Assembly: GCF_026410925.1 (NCBI RefSeq)
Contig: NZ_CP112972.1
Span: forward strand, 124,001 to 188,000
DNA length: 64,000 bases
From: Halovenus salina
GTDB lineage: Archaea; Halobacteriota; Halobacteria; Halobacteriales; Haloarculaceae
Direction of reading: 5' to 3'
Notes under the pieces: generated by a model
Databases searched by the model: none
Seen by the model: the letters and a program-made list of their open reading frames with translations, nothing else
What the model was told of the DNA's origin: nothing
Part shown: piece after piece, positions 36,588-45,707 of the stretch
Layout: the number at the start of each line of letters is the position of its first letter
How positions within the stretch are numbered: the stretch's first letter is position 1
Program-made: the position numbers and the translations under genes

Positions 36588-37178
36588 ATGGACGTGGGCG
36601 TCCTCTACAGCGGCGGCAAAGACTCGACGCTGGCGGCGCTCCTATCGGAGCAGTTCGGCGACGTAACGCTTCTGTGCTGTACCTTTGGCCTGACAGACGA
36701 CTACGAACACGCAAAGCGTGCCGGCCAGGCGGTCGGCTTTCCCGTTCAGCGGGTTGACCTCGACCCGGCTGTTGCCCGCGAGGCTACCGAGACGATAGTC
36801 GAGGATGGCTTCCCGCGCAATGGCATCCAGGCCGTCCACGAACACGCGCTGGAACGCACAGCAGAGCTAGAGTTTGATGGGATTGCTGACGGGACCCGCC
36901 GGGACGACCGTGTGCCGACGGTTCCGCGCTCGCTCGCACAGAGCATCGAGGACCGCCACGGCGTCTCCCATCTCGCGCCGCTTGCCGGTATCGGCCGCGA
37001 GGCAATCGACGCGATGGTCGAGTCGACGCTGGAGATAGAGACCGGCCTGTCACCCGAGGTTCCAAAAGGTGACTACGAGACGGAACTTCGCGCACTCATT
37101 GCCGAGGAGTACGGCCCCGAGCGAGTTGCGGACCTCTTTCCCGAACACACACAGTCACGGGTCACCGGACGCCAATAG
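36588..37178 (+). CDS. PP-loop ATPase domain protein
   Basis: A 196-residue protein of the N-type ATP pyrophosphatase superfamily. The PP-loop is LYSGGKDST (residues 6-14). The second block is DGIADGTRRDDRVPTVPRS, which may help bind the substrate. Related members adenylate tRNA bases or other acceptors, but this one lacks Zn-binding cysteines and any tRNA-binding domain. The target is unknown. Its stop codon abuts that of the convergent cytidine deaminase (37178/37179). Confidence 0.85.
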   Translation: MDVGVLYSGGKDSTLAALLSEQFGDVTLLCCTFGLTDDYEHAKRAGQAVGFPVQRVDLDPAVAREATETIVEDGFPRNGIQAVHEHALERTAELEFDGIADGTRRDDRVPTVPRSLAQSIEDRHGVSHLAPLAGIGREAIDAMVESTLEIETGLSPEVPKGDYETELRALIAEEYGPERVADLFPEHTQSRVTGRQ

Positions 37179-37613
37179 CTACCAGGTCCGTCCGGGGAGC
37201 AACTCGACCGCCCTGGTGACGCGGGGCTCTCCGTCTTCTGTGACGATGACACGCATCTCGTCGTTGTAATCGACGAGCATCTCGCGACAGACACCACAGG
37301 GTGGGACGACACGGTGGTCCTCTGCGTCGTGGCCATCCATCGGGTACGAGATAGCAACGCAGGTCTCGATATCGTCGTGATTGTGGCCGTCAGCAACCGC
37401 CGAACCGATAGCGACAGGTTCCGCACAGAGCGATGCCCGCCCGATAGCGGCTGGGAGGCTCACGCCGTCGTAGACGGTTCGGTCTGTCGTCCGGACGCCA
37501 GCGGCCACGATGTGTGCGCCCTCGAAGAACGAATCGTCGAAGCTTCGCTCGTTCGTCTTGATGACTCGGTCGATGAGTTCGCGGTCGCTGTCGGAGAGGG
37601 GTTTTGTGTCCAT
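37179..37613 (-). CDS. cdd: Cytidine deaminase
   Basis: A 144-residue Zn-dependent deaminase. The active-site motif is C-A-E (SLCAEPVAIG), with the Cys as Zn ligand and the Glu as proton shuttle. The second ligand pair is PPCGVCREML. The size matches tetrameric Cdd. It likely converts cytidine or deoxycytidine to uridine in pyrimidine salvage. ATG 37613 was chosen because residues upstream are not conserved-looking. Confidence 0.88.
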   Translation of the reverse strand: MDTKPLSDSDRELIDRVIKTNERSFDDSFFEGAHIVAAGVRTTDRTVYDGVSLPAAIGRASLCAEPVAIGSAVADGHNHDDIETCVAISYPMDGHDAEDHRVVPPCGVCREMLVDYNDEMRVIVTEDGEPRVTRAVELLPGRTW

Positions 37614-37728
37614 GGGCGCGGCGAGCCGTGGATGCGGTAAGTATCTTGTGAGTAGCGGGACGGCGGTGTTTAGATAAGCATCTATCAACGAGCCAGTTTC
37701 TGCCGCACGATTAGCCGAACCCTGGCGG

Positions 37729-37850
37729 ATTGAAAGGGCGAGGCGCTCTCGGCGAACCCCGACGACGTAAGCACTGCAGAGCCCGAAGGGCTCGAAGCGC
37801 GCAACGAGGCGCGGGAGTCGAGAGCGTCGAGGGCTTTCTCCGTTTCAATC
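37729..37850. repeat. Branched palindromic element upstream of hisS (possible structured RNA)
   Basis: The element is bounded by GATTGAAA (37729-37736) and its exact complement TTTCAATC (37843-37850). Inside these, GCGCTCTCG (37743-37751) pairs with CGAGAGCGT (37819-37827). The interior has two perfect hairpins: GAGCCC-GAA-GGGCTC (37779-37793) and CGCGC-AACGAG-GCGCG (37798-37813). This gives a closed multi-branch structure of about 122 bases in the 311-base gap before hisS. I recall similar GATTGAAAGGG...GGGCTTTCAATC elements as frequent in haloarchaeal genomes. An ncRNA, a leader structure or a REP-like repeat are all possible. Confidence 0.65.
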
Positions 37851-37924
37851 ATTGCTGTGACTCCGTATTTGAACACTACCGGCGAGACGGTGGTTTCAAG
37901 CGCGCGCTGCCCGAACCCGGAGAC

Positions 37925-39229
37925 ATGTACGACGGTATCAAGGGATTTGCCGAGGTGTATCCCGAGGAGATGGCGGCCTACCGGGAGGTCATCGACACAG
38001 TCGAGGATACGGCCCGGGGGTACGGTTTCCGGGAGATAGAGACGCCGGCAATGGAGTCGGCAGAGATGTATATCGACAAAAGCGGCGAGGAAATTGTCGA
38101 AGAGCTGTACGCCTTCGAGGACAAAGGGGGTCGCCACGTCGCACTCACCCCCGAGCTGACACCGACGGTGGCTCGGATGGTCGCCGGTCGCAGCCAGGAG
38201 CTTGCGAAGCCGATCAAGTGGTTTTCGACGCGACCGTTCTGGCGCTACGAGGAGCCCCAGCAGGGACGGTTCCGGGAGTTCTACCAGACGAACGTAGATA
38301 TCTTCGGTGCCTCGGACCCGGCCGCAGACGCCGAGATTCTGGCCTTCGGCGCGGACACCCTCACCGGACTCGGACTCACCGCAGATGACTTCGAGTTCCG
38401 GATCTCACACCGAGACATTCTCGGTGAACTGCTCCGGTCGTTCGACGGCGATGTCGACGTTCGGAACGCGATTCGGGCGGTCGACAAATCCGAGAAGGTC
38501 GACCGCAACGAGTATCTCCGCCTGCTTGAAGAGGCGGGTCTCGGTGGCGACCAGGCCGAGACGTTTGTCGACCTGCTCGCGGCCGGCAACGACGACCTGG
38601 ACGAACTCGTCGCCTTTACAGACAGCGTCGAGCCGGCAGTGGAGAACCTGCAGGCCGTGCTCTCTGCGGCAGCGGACTACGGCGTCCGAGAGTTCTGTGA
38701 CGTATCACTCGAAACTGCGCGCGGCCTCGACTACTACACTGGCGTCGTCTTCGAGTGTTTTGATGCCGAGGGCGAGATATCCCGGGCTATCTTCGGCGGC
38801 GGCCGGTACGACGACCTCATCGAGTCCTACGGCGGGCCGGAGATGCCGGCCGTCGGCGTCGCGCCGGGCGTGATGAACTCGACGCTGCCGCTGTTGCTCA
38901 AACGGGCCGGCGTCTGGCCCGACGAGGAGTTCACCACGGATTACTACGTGCTCCAGGTCGGTGACACCCGCCCCGTTGCGGCGGGCATCGCACGCGAACT
39001 CCGCGAACGAGGCCACATCGTCGAAGGAGATGTCGAAGGACGAGGCTTTGGTGCACAGCTCGACTACGCCGACAGTATCAACGCCGAAACCGTCGTTATC
39101 GTCGGCGAACAGGACCTGGCGAACGACGAACTGACGATCAAGGAGATGGAGTCGGGCGACCAGATTCAGGTTCCGGTTGAGGCGTTCCCCGGCGAGCACA
39201 ACCGACCCACTATCGGAGACTTCCGATAG
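37925..39229 (+). CDS. hisS: Histidyl-tRNA synthetase
   Basis: A 434-residue class II synthetase. Motif 2 is FWRYEEPQQGRFREFYQTNVDIFG. The histidine-specific loop is LDYYTGVVFE and the motif 3 region is IFGGGRYDDLI and AVGVAPGVMN. The C-terminal anticodon-binding domain covers about residues 335-434. It lacks the usual archaeal KGT(R/K)D start and begins YDGIKGFAEVYPEEM. ATG 37925 is preferred; the open frame extends 65 codons upstream into the folded element, which is not protein-like. Confidence 0.95.
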   Translation: MYDGIKGFAEVYPEEMAAYREVIDTVEDTARGYGFREIETPAMESAEMYIDKSGEEIVEELYAFEDKGGRHVALTPELTPTVARMVAGRSQELAKPIKWFSTRPFWRYEEPQQGRFREFYQTNVDIFGASDPAADAEILAFGADTLTGLGLTADDFEFRISHRDILGELLRSFDGDVDVRNAIRAVDKSEKVDRNEYLRLLEEAGLGGDQAETFVDLLAAGNDDLDELVAFTDSVEPAVENLQAVLSAAADYGVREFCDVSLETARGLDYYTGVVFECFDAEGEISRAIFGGGRYDDLIESYGGPEMPAVGVAPGVMNSTLPLLLKRAGVWPDEEFTTDYYVLQVGDTRPVAAGIARELRERGHIVEGDVEGRGFGAQLDYADSINAETVVIVGEQDLANDELTIKEMESGDQIQVPVEAFPGEHNRPTIGDFR

Positions 39230-39266
39230 CGGACAGACGAGAGCTAACTGCGAGTTCGCGGCCTGC

Positions 39267-40733
39267 TCAGCGGGGACCGTCGTCGGTCAGTTCAGAGACC
39301 GAGTCGTTGATATCAGACACCATCGCCGCCTGTTCTTCGGTGCTGGCAACGATCTCCTCAACCGATTTCGAGACAGTGTCGGCTTTCTTGACCGTTTCGT
39401 CGACCATGCTTGCGATTTCCTCGGCGCTTGCGGCCTGGTCGTCGGTCGCGTCGGCGACCTGGGTAATTCCCTCTGCTGTCTCGGAGATTGCCTCGACGAT
39501 GTCCTCGAATCGCTCCATCGCGTCCTGGACTTGGTCGACTCCGCTGTCGACCCGTTCGGTGGTCTCCTGAAGATTCGAGACGGTCTGGGCGGTCTCCGAG
39601 CGGATGTTTGCAACCATCTCCTCGATGTCGTTTGCATGTTGTTGTGACTCCTCGGCGAGCGATTTGACCTCGTCGGCGACGACCGCGAACCCTTCACCGG
39701 CCTCGCCGGCGCGAGCAGCCTCGATGGAGGCGTTCAGCGCCAACATGTTCGTCTGTTCGGCGATGTTGTTGATGACCTCGACAACCTCGTCGATTTCGGC
39801 CATCCGCTCTTCTAGTGTGTCGACATCTCCCGCAACGTCGTGGGCGGACTCGCCGACTGTCTCCATCGTATTGACTGCCTGGCTCGCGGATTGGCTCCCC
39901 TGTGTTGCAAGCTGTTCGGCTCGTGTGCTCGTTTGTTCGACCTGTTCGGCTGTCGAGGCAATCTCCTCAACGGTCGCGCTCAGATTGCTGACCTCCGAGG
40001 AAATCTGCCCGACGTCGTCGACCTGGTCTGTGGTGAGCGTATCAATTTGCTGTGCGGAATCGGCAACGTCGTCTGCCGCGCGGTCGAGCTCGGCAACGTC
40101 CATCTCTACCTCCTCGATGAGCTGTTCAATCTGTGTTCCCATTGCTTCGAGACCGTCGGCGATGCGGAGAAAGTCGTCTCCGAGAACCGTATCCTGGGTG
40201 TCGAACGGGACGCTCGCACCGAGGTTCCCCTTCTCGAACTCTTGCATCGTGACGATGACCGCGTCGAACAGCTCCTCCAGTTCCTGCTGGTGTCGGGCGG
40301 AGTCATCGATGTCCTGCACGATTTCGATGACGCCGATCAGCTCGCCTGCTTCGAAAACCGGGGCTGCGATGAACCAGATATTTTGCCCCCGGAGCGTGCT
40401 CTTGTCTTCGTAGACGTTGCCAGCGTCGACACTGAGTAGCGCGTACTCCTCGTCGGCGAGGCCGACGCCGTCGTACTGTTCGTGGGCGTCGCGTGGCGAT
40501 TCGAGGACACGCTCTGCGAGGGTCTTTCGTGACTCGTCCTCGTAGAGCTGATAGCCGAGGTCTTGCTCACCCAGAATGTTCGCCCTGGATACGCCGAGCA
40601 GGTCTGCAATCTGGTCGTCCCAGGCGATGACTGTTCCATCCCCGTCGAGTGCGAACGAGGGTAGATTTATGATATCTAGCACTCGTTGAATGTCGAATGA
40701 CTCAGTCGAACCCTTTGAGACGGTCTCACTCAT
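39267..40733 (-). CDS. Soluble methyl-accepting transducer (Htr) with PAS domain
   Basis: A 488-residue cytoplasmic chemo- or aerotaxis transducer without membrane segments. A PAS domain covers about residues 12-140 (LPSFALDGDGTVIAWDDQ...IVQDI). A linker with a HAMP-like segment lies around 150-210. The long coiled-coil signalling domain has the conserved hairpin tip VINNIAEQTNMLALNASIEAARAGEAGEGF. It would signal through CheW/CheA encoded elsewhere. The ligand or redox cue bound by the PAS domain is unknown. Confidence 0.92.
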   Translation of the reverse strand: MSETVSKGSTESFDIQRVLDIINLPSFALDGDGTVIAWDDQIADLLGVSRANILGEQDLGYQLYEDESRKTLAERVLESPRDAHEQYDGVGLADEEYALLSVDAGNVYEDKSTLRGQNIWFIAAPVFEAGELIGVIEIVQDIDDSARHQQELEELFDAVIVTMQEFEKGNLGASVPFDTQDTVLGDDFLRIADGLEAMGTQIEQLIEEVEMDVAELDRAADDVADSAQQIDTLTTDQVDDVGQISSEVSNLSATVEEIASTAEQVEQTSTRAEQLATQGSQSASQAVNTMETVGESAHDVAGDVDTLEERMAEIDEVVEVINNIAEQTNMLALNASIEAARAGEAGEGFAVVADEVKSLAEESQQHANDIEEMVANIRSETAQTVSNLQETTERVDSGVDQVQDAMERFEDIVEAISETAEGITQVADATDDQAASAEEIASMVDETVKKADTVSKSVEEIVASTEEQAAMVSDINDSVSELTDDGPR

Positions 40734-40839
40734 AGCTATGACCCACATTCTATACCGACAACAAAAAGGCTACCTGTCATTCTCACCCAGCCAAAACGAC
40801 AACCGTCTTTCAAGTACGTCCCGAACCGAGCCCGCCGAT

Positions 40840-40847
40840 ATTATATA
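40840..40847 (+). promoter_or_regulatory. TATA box of the glycosyltransferase gene
   Basis: ATTATATA lies about 27 bases before the ATG at 40871, the typical spacing for a leaderless transcript. The same 137-base gap serves the divergent transducer gene. Confidence 0.5.
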
Positions 40848-40870
40848 CCCCTAGGCCGCTACAAAGAGAT

Positions 40871-41773
40871 ATGGATACCTCGGTAGTGGTCCCGACGCTC
40901 AACGCCCGCGACCAGCTCTCGGGCTGTCTGGACGCACTCAGCGACCACGCTCCCGAAGCCGAGGTTATTGTCGTCAACGGACCGTCCTCGGACGGGACGA
41001 CCGGGATGGTTCGCGACAGAGACGACGTCGACGTGCTTGTCGAGCTCGCGGACCGACGGATTGCGACGGCACGGAACGCGGGAATCGACCGGGCGAGGGG
41101 TGACGCGGTCGCCTTCGTCGATCACACGGCGACGGTCACCGCGGGGTGGCGTGATGCCATCGAGCAAGCCCTCGGGTCGGCGGCTGTCGCGACGGGACCA
41201 ACGGTCTCACACGCCGACGAGACGAACGAGACGACCGCCCCCGAGTCGCGGACAATCGCCGGCAGAGACGTTTCATACTTCAACCCCGGAAACGTCGTTT
41301 TCGACCGCGCGGTACTCGACGAGCTTGACGGCTATGACGAGTTCCTCGAAATCGGGGCATCGCGGGACCTCGCACACCGTCTTGCAGCACAGTCCTACGA
41401 CATCAGGTGGAGCGATGGTATGGAATTGACCCGACGGGTCGGGACCGACGGCGGCGAGCGTCGGACCGACTGGGGCTGGAAGTACCGGTCGCTTGCGTAC
41501 CGTCTGGTCAAAAACTACAGCCTTCGACCGACTGTGTTTAGACGCCTCGTTTTTCACGCCGGCAGCGACTGCCTGACAGAGCTGCGGGCTGTCGGCCAGG
41601 GCGATACTCGACCCTCGGAGTGGTTCGGGACCGGCAAAGGCGTGCTGACGAATATGGCGGCAGGCATCAAAGAAGGGCTCAGTGCGCGCCGTCATGACAG
41701 GACCATCCGCCGCAACCCAAGCGGGCGCTCGGCACGAACTGACCGCGCGGTCGCGATTTACGACTGGCGCTAA
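40871..41773 (+). CDS. Family 2 glycosyltransferase
   Basis: A 300-residue GT-A fold enzyme. The N-terminal nucleotide-sugar-binding block is TSVVVPTLNARDQLSGCLDAL, followed by EVIVVNGPSSDGTTGM and ARNAGIDRARGDAVAFVDHTA. The last is a degenerate form of the usual D-x-D (Asp-His here). FNPGNVVFDRAVLDELDGYDE is the acceptor-side block. No membrane helix is evident. The acceptor is unknown; surface glycan or lipid glycosylation is possible. It overlaps the convergent amidohydrolase by 4 bases. Confidence 0.87.
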   Translation: MDTSVVVPTLNARDQLSGCLDALSDHAPEAEVIVVNGPSSDGTTGMVRDRDDVDVLVELADRRIATARNAGIDRARGDAVAFVDHTATVTAGWRDAIEQALGSAAVATGPTVSHADETNETTAPESRTIAGRDVSYFNPGNVVFDRAVLDELDGYDEFLEIGASRDLAHRLAAQSYDIRWSDGMELTRRVGTDGGERRTDWGWKYRSLAYRLVKNYSLRPTVFRRLVFHAGSDCLTELRAVGQGDTRPSEWFGTGKGVLTNMAAGIKEGLSARRHDRTIRRNPSGRSARTDRAVAIYDWR

Positions 41774-42576
41774 GGAGCCAGCGACTCGATGACGCGCGCG
41801 GCATTTTTCCAGAATACCTTCCGCATCGCGTCCTCTGGCACATCGAGCGTGAGAATCTCCATCACCGCGACGTTCGGGTGGGCGGCGGGTGCGCCGCTGC
41901 CAAAGAGCACCCTGTCGGGGTGTTCCATCACAGCCCGCTCAAGCGGGTCCCGTAGCCTGACGAAGCTGGTGTCGACATAACAGGAATCGTAGCTATCGAG
42001 GAGGTCTATTGTTCGGTTTGTCAGCTCTTCGTCAAGGGCGTACCCTCCGCAGTGGGCAATGATGAGCGGGAAATCGTAGGGTAGCAGCGTCTCTTCGATG
42101 GTTTCGGCGGGGAATTCGGTGCCGCCGTAGGTGATGACAGGACGGTCGACCGATTCGAGCGCCTCTAGCACCTCGGCGTCTGGGAGCCCGTCCGACACCG
42201 GGTCGATGACAAACCCCTCGAATCGCCCCTCGTAGGCGTACTGCTCGATATCGTCCGGAGACGTGTGATGATCACCGCGTGACCGGGCGACGTTTCGGAG
42301 ACGCGAGCCGGTTCCGGTTCCTGGTTCGCGGACGCCGTTGATGCGAGCGAAGGCGGTGAACGGTCTGTCAACTGCGACCCTGGCGACGGCGTTGTTCACC
42401 CGGAGATACTCGTCCTCGCGTGTCTCCGGAAGCGCGAGCGACTGCACGATTCCTGCTTGGTGCATCTCGCGCTCGATCTGCTCGGGGTCACCCATCCCCC
42501 GGGGTCGCCGGCTCTCGTCAGGTTCTAGGGTGACGTGGACATCCACAACTCGGAACCTATGCTCCAACTCCAGCAT
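41770..42576 (-). CDS. Amidohydrolase-family protein with degenerate metal site
   Basis: A 268-residue TIM-barrel protein like the amidohydrolase_2 (ACMSD-type) family. Expected metal-site motifs are altered: the N-terminal D-x-H-x-H is DVHVT (second His lost) and the C-terminal G-S-D is FGSGAP (Asp lost). The IIAHCGG block is kept. The fold seems intact and without frameshift. It may bind one metal, use another chemistry or be non-catalytic. It is divergent from the thermosome gene. Confidence 0.8.
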   Translation of the reverse strand: MLELEHRFRVVDVHVTLEPDESRRPRGMGDPEQIEREMHQAGIVQSLALPETREDEYLRVNNAVARVAVDRPFTAFARINGVREPGTGTGSRLRNVARSRGDHHTSPDDIEQYAYEGRFEGFVIDPVSDGLPDAEVLEALESVDRPVITYGGTEFPAETIEETLLPYDFPLIIAHCGGYALDEELTNRTIDLLDSYDSCYVDTSFVRLRDPLERAVMEHPDRVLFGSGAPAAHPNVAVMEILTLDVPEDAMRKVFWKNAARVIESLAP

Positions 42577-42674
42577 CTATTGGACTCCTTGGGGGGCGGC
42601 ACCTAATTTGTATCGTCTCCGCTGGGGTCTCGACACATGTGACCGGCTACCGCAGGACCTGCCGAGTAATAACC

Positions 42675-42709
42675 TTTATATAGAACTGCAAACCACCTTT
42701 TAACTGAGG
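42675..42709 (+). promoter_or_regulatory. Thermosome promoter and ribosome-binding site
   Basis: TTTATATA at 42675-42682 is a strong TATA box predicting a start near 42705. A GAGG at 42706-42709 lies 9 bases before the ATG. Strong TATA elements are usual for heat-inducible chaperonin genes, but I see no clear extra regulator site. Confidence 0.55.
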
Positions 42710-42718
42710 CAATCCACA

Positions 42719-44302
42719 ATGTCACAGTCTAATCAGCGACGCATGGGCGGACAGCCGATGTTTATTCTCAGCGAAGATACGGAACGGACACGCGGTGACG
42801 ACGCACAGTCGTCGAACATCTCGGCAGGGAAGGCCGTCAGTGAGGCCGTACGGACGACACTCGGCCCCCGCGGGATGGACAAGATGCTCGTCTCCGACGA
42901 CGGCGACGTCGTCATCACAAACGACGGGGCGACCATCCTCGACGAGATGGACATCGAACAGCCTGCGGCCCAGATGCTGGTCGAAGTCGCCGAGACCCAG
43001 GAGGACGAGGTCGGCGACGGGACGACGACGGCGTCGATTCTCGCCGGCGAACTCCTCAAGGAAGCAGAGTCACTTCTCGACGACGAGGTCCACCCGACGA
43101 CAATCGTCGAGGGCTACCATGAGGCCGCCGACCTCGCGCTCGAAGCCATCGAGAACGAGGTTGTCGAGACGGACCTCGACAGAGAGCAGCTTATCAAGGT
43201 CGCTGAATCCAGCATGACCGGCAAGGGAACCGGCGGCGTCACCGCAGAGGACCTCGCCGAGACGGTCGTCGACACCATCGACTACGTCGAAGGTGACGGC
43301 GGCGTCGACCGCGACAACATCACCATCCACACGCAGGTCGGCTCTTCCTCCAGCGCGACCGAACTCGTCGAGGGCGTCATCGTCGACGAGGGCCCCGGCA
43401 GCGAGGACATGCCCCGGAGCGTCGAGGACGCAACCGTCGCCATCATCGACGACGACCTCGAAATCCAGGAGAGCAACATCGACGCCGAGTACCAGGTCTC
43501 GAACGTCGACCAGCTCAACGCCGCCATCGAGGCAGAGAACGACCAGCTCCGCGCCTACGCCGACGACCTCGTCGCGACGGGAGCCGATGTCGTCTTCGTC
43601 ACCGGCGATGTCGACGACCGCGTCAGCACGTTCCTCGCCGACGAGGGACTGCTGACCTTCGACGGCATCAGCTCGGACGACACGGCGTCGGTCTCGGCCG
43701 CGACCGGCGCTTCCCGCGTCGGCTCCATCGACACGCTCGAAGACGACGACCTGGGTCACGCCGACAGTGTCAGCGTCCAGAAGTTCGGCGACGACGAACT
43801 CGCCTTCATCGAAGGTGGCTCGGCCGCACAGGCTGTGACAATCTTCGCCCGCGGCGGCACCAAACACGTCGTCGACGAGCTCGAACGCGCACTCTCGGAC
43901 TCGCTGGATGTCGTCACCGCCGCGGTCGACGCTGGCGGTGTCGTCTACGGTGCCGGCGCGACCGAGATTGCTGTCGCCAACTACATCCGCGAGGAGGCAG
44001 CCGGCGTCGAGGGTCGCCGCCAGCTCGCCACCGAGGCCTTCGCCGATGCGCTTGACGTGCTCCCGCGCACGCTCGCCGAGAACACGGGGATGGACCCCAT
44101 CGATGCTCTCGTTGACCTCCGCAGCGAGCACGAGTCCGGCACCTTTGCCGGCATCATCGCCGCTGACGAGACCGGTGTCATCGACGAGCCCGTCGAGTAC
44201 GGCATTCTCGACCCCGCTGCGGTCAAGCGAGAGGCCGTTCAGAGCGCGACCGAAGCCGCGACGATGATTGTCCGCATCGACGACGTTATCGCCTCCGAGT
44301 AA
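42719..44302 (+). CDS. Thermosome (group II chaperonin) subunit without GGM tail
   Basis: A 527-residue subunit of the ATP-driven protein-folding chamber. The equatorial domain has [37 protein letters not shown] (from about residue 99) and the C-terminal [21 protein letters not shown]. The apical domain spans about 205-360. The protein ends after [10 protein letters not shown]. The Gly/Met-rich tail of the main haloarchaeal subunits (about 550-560 residues) is missing. Length and tail loss resemble the third, minor subunit known from Haloferax (CCT3). Confidence 0.95.
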   Translation: MSQSNQRRMGGQPMFILSEDTERTRGDDAQSSNISAGKAVSEAVRTTLGPRGMDKMLVSDDGDVVITNDGATILDEMDIEQPAAQMLVEVAETQEDEVGDGTTTASILAGELLKEAESLLDDEVHPTTIVEGYHEAADLALEAIENEVVETDLDREQLIKVAESSMTGKGTGGVTAEDLAETVVDTIDYVEGDGGVDRDNITIHTQVGSSSSATELVEGVIVDEGPGSEDMPRSVEDATVAIIDDDLEIQESNIDAEYQVSNVDQLNAAIEAENDQLRAYADDLVATGADVVFVTGDVDDRVSTFLADEGLLTFDGISSDDTASVSAATGASRVGSIDTLEDDDLGHADSVSVQKFGDDELAFIEGGSAAQAVTIFARGGTKHVVDELERALSDSLDVVTAAVDAGGVVYGAGATEIAVANYIREEAAGVEGRRQLATEAFADALDVLPRTLAENTGMDPIDALVDLRSEHESGTFAGIIAADETGVIDEPVEYGILDPAAVKREAVQSATEAATMIVRIDDVIASE

Positions 44303-44395
44303 CGACCGCTTCACCCCGTCTTTTATTTCGCGAACGAGCCGACAGCGCCGGCCAGAGTTCGCAATCTTATTGTCCTGGCCGTCGCTACCGCAGGT

Positions 44396-45037
44396 GTGGA
44401 ATACGTTGCCGAGACGGCGCGAAACCCGTTCGGACTCTCGCCGCCCTGTGACCGTGCAGTACCGGGCTACGGAGACGTGAACGCCGACTTTCACATTATC
44501 GGAGACAATCCCGGCGTCCACGGCGGCCTCGACTCGGGAATTCCCTTCGACGGCGAGCCGTGGTCAGAGACCTTCTTCGAGACGCTCGTGCAGGCAGGTC
44601 TGCTGGCGGATGTTGATCCGCGCGACGAGACGGTGACTACCTCCGGGACGTTTCTCTCCTATCTTCACATGTGTGAAACAGACGCAGACGGCCCCGACGA
44701 GGAGTCGTACGCGCGGCTGGAGCCGCTATTCGACGCGGAACTGCGAGCGATTACCGCACACGTACTCGTGCCCGTCGGACCAACTGCGACGGCCCATATC
44801 GTTCAAAACTACACCGCACGAGTCCCTGCCGACCCGCCGGAGATGGACGAGCGACACGCGAGCGACCTGCGGGGCTCGGGGTTTCTGATACTCCCGATCA
44901 AAAGCCCCGAAACGTGGGGCAGAGACGACGCCGACCGGTTCGTCGCCCAGGTCGAGGCACTCGGTGACGCCGACTACCACCAGATATCCGACCTCGGGCG
45001 GTTCATCCCCGGCGGTGACCCCTACCTCGTCAGGTGA
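44396..45037 (+). CDS. Uracil-DNA glycosylase-family protein
   Basis: A 213-residue protein with the UDG-fold motif A-like block DFHIIGDNPGVHGGLDSGIPF. A later LVPVGPTATAHIV strand-helix unit and a C-terminal LPIKSPETWG segment follow. Only two Cys are present, so the 4Fe-4S cluster of family 4/5 UDGs is absent. Activity on uracil is not certain because the canonical catalytic residues do not align clearly. Start is GTG 44396. The stop abuts that of the convergent trmY. Confidence 0.75.
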   Translation: MEYVAETARNPFGLSPPCDRAVPGYGDVNADFHIIGDNPGVHGGLDSGIPFDGEPWSETFFETLVQAGLLADVDPRDETVTTSGTFLSYLHMCETDADGPDEESYARLEPLFDAELRAITAHVLVPVGPTATAHIVQNYTARVPADPPEMDERHASDLRGSGFLILPIKSPETWGRDDADRFVAQVEALGDADYHQISDLGRFIPGGDPYLVR

Positions 45038-45628
45038 TTACGGCGCGAACCCGCCGGTATCGAGCCAGTTGTGCGCGACCGTAATAGCGTGGTCGGCATG
45101 AATCGGGTTCGGACCGAGCGAGAGTTGCTCGTCGCTTGTGGCTTCGAGTACTTCCTGGTAGTCGGCCCCGAGGTCGACGTGGTTTGAGAGCACGAACGCT
45201 GGTTCTGCCGGCGTCTCAGCCTCGGCGGCCGGTACCCCGTGCTCGTGTAACTGGACAACCGTCGAGTCCTCAGCGACCTGTTCCAGGGTTGCCTCGAATC
45301 CGAGTCGCGAGAGAGAGACTCCCGGTGAGGTCTCGACGGCCATGTGACCGACAGCCTCCTCACGCTCTTCGAGGGCTGTGCGAACAAGCGCGGCCGTCGA
45401 ACGCTCGTCTGGATTGAGCCGACGGAGTTCGCTCCCGTCGAAGCGGACGGTGAATTTGTCGTCGAGCACCAGATGGGTTCTGACGTTCTCGCGGATGCCG
45501 TGCGAGAGAAGGAGCGACGCCGTCACACATCGGGCAAGCAGGTCCATCCGTCCTGCGCCCGGAAGCGCGTCGAGGTTGAACTCCGCGGTAGTCGGCGCGT
45601 CTTGGCCGACGACGATGAACTGACGCAT
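45038..45628 (-). CDS. trmY: tRNA (pseudouridine(54)-N1)-methyltransferase
   Basis: A 196-residue SPOUT-class methyltransferase that methylates pseudouridine at position 54 of archaeal tRNAs. Typical blocks are RQFIVVGQDAPTTAEFNLDALPGAGRMDLLARCV, LLSHGIRENVRTHLVLDD and the C-terminal knot segment FVLSNHVDLG with SLGPNPIHADHAI. ATG 45628 matches the family start; the longer upstream frame runs into the divergent gene's promoter. Confidence 0.93.
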   Translation of the reverse strand: MRQFIVVGQDAPTTAEFNLDALPGAGRMDLLARCVTASLLLSHGIRENVRTHLVLDDKFTVRFDGSELRRLNPDERSTAALVRTALEEREEAVGHMAVETSPGVSLSRLGFEATLEQVAEDSTVVQLHEHGVPAAEAETPAEPAFVLSNHVDLGADYQEVLEATSDEQLSLGPNPIHADHAITVAHNWLDTGGFAP

Positions 45629-45707
45629 GAGTGAGTCTGGTGGAAACAGCGGTTTAGCTCCGTCGACTCGGGTACAGATTTTAGGATGTGGCCGCCGACA
45701 CGGCGGT

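Noticed and set aside
37730..37924. N-terminal extension of hisS through the folded element
   Set aside because: The extension is Arg-rich and consists of the palindromic element; HisS similarity starts at Met 37925.
43070..44521. 483-codon open frame opposite the thermosome gene
   Set aside because: It is the antisense shadow of a clear thermosome gene. GC-rich third positions on one strand keep stops rare on the other. It has no domain.
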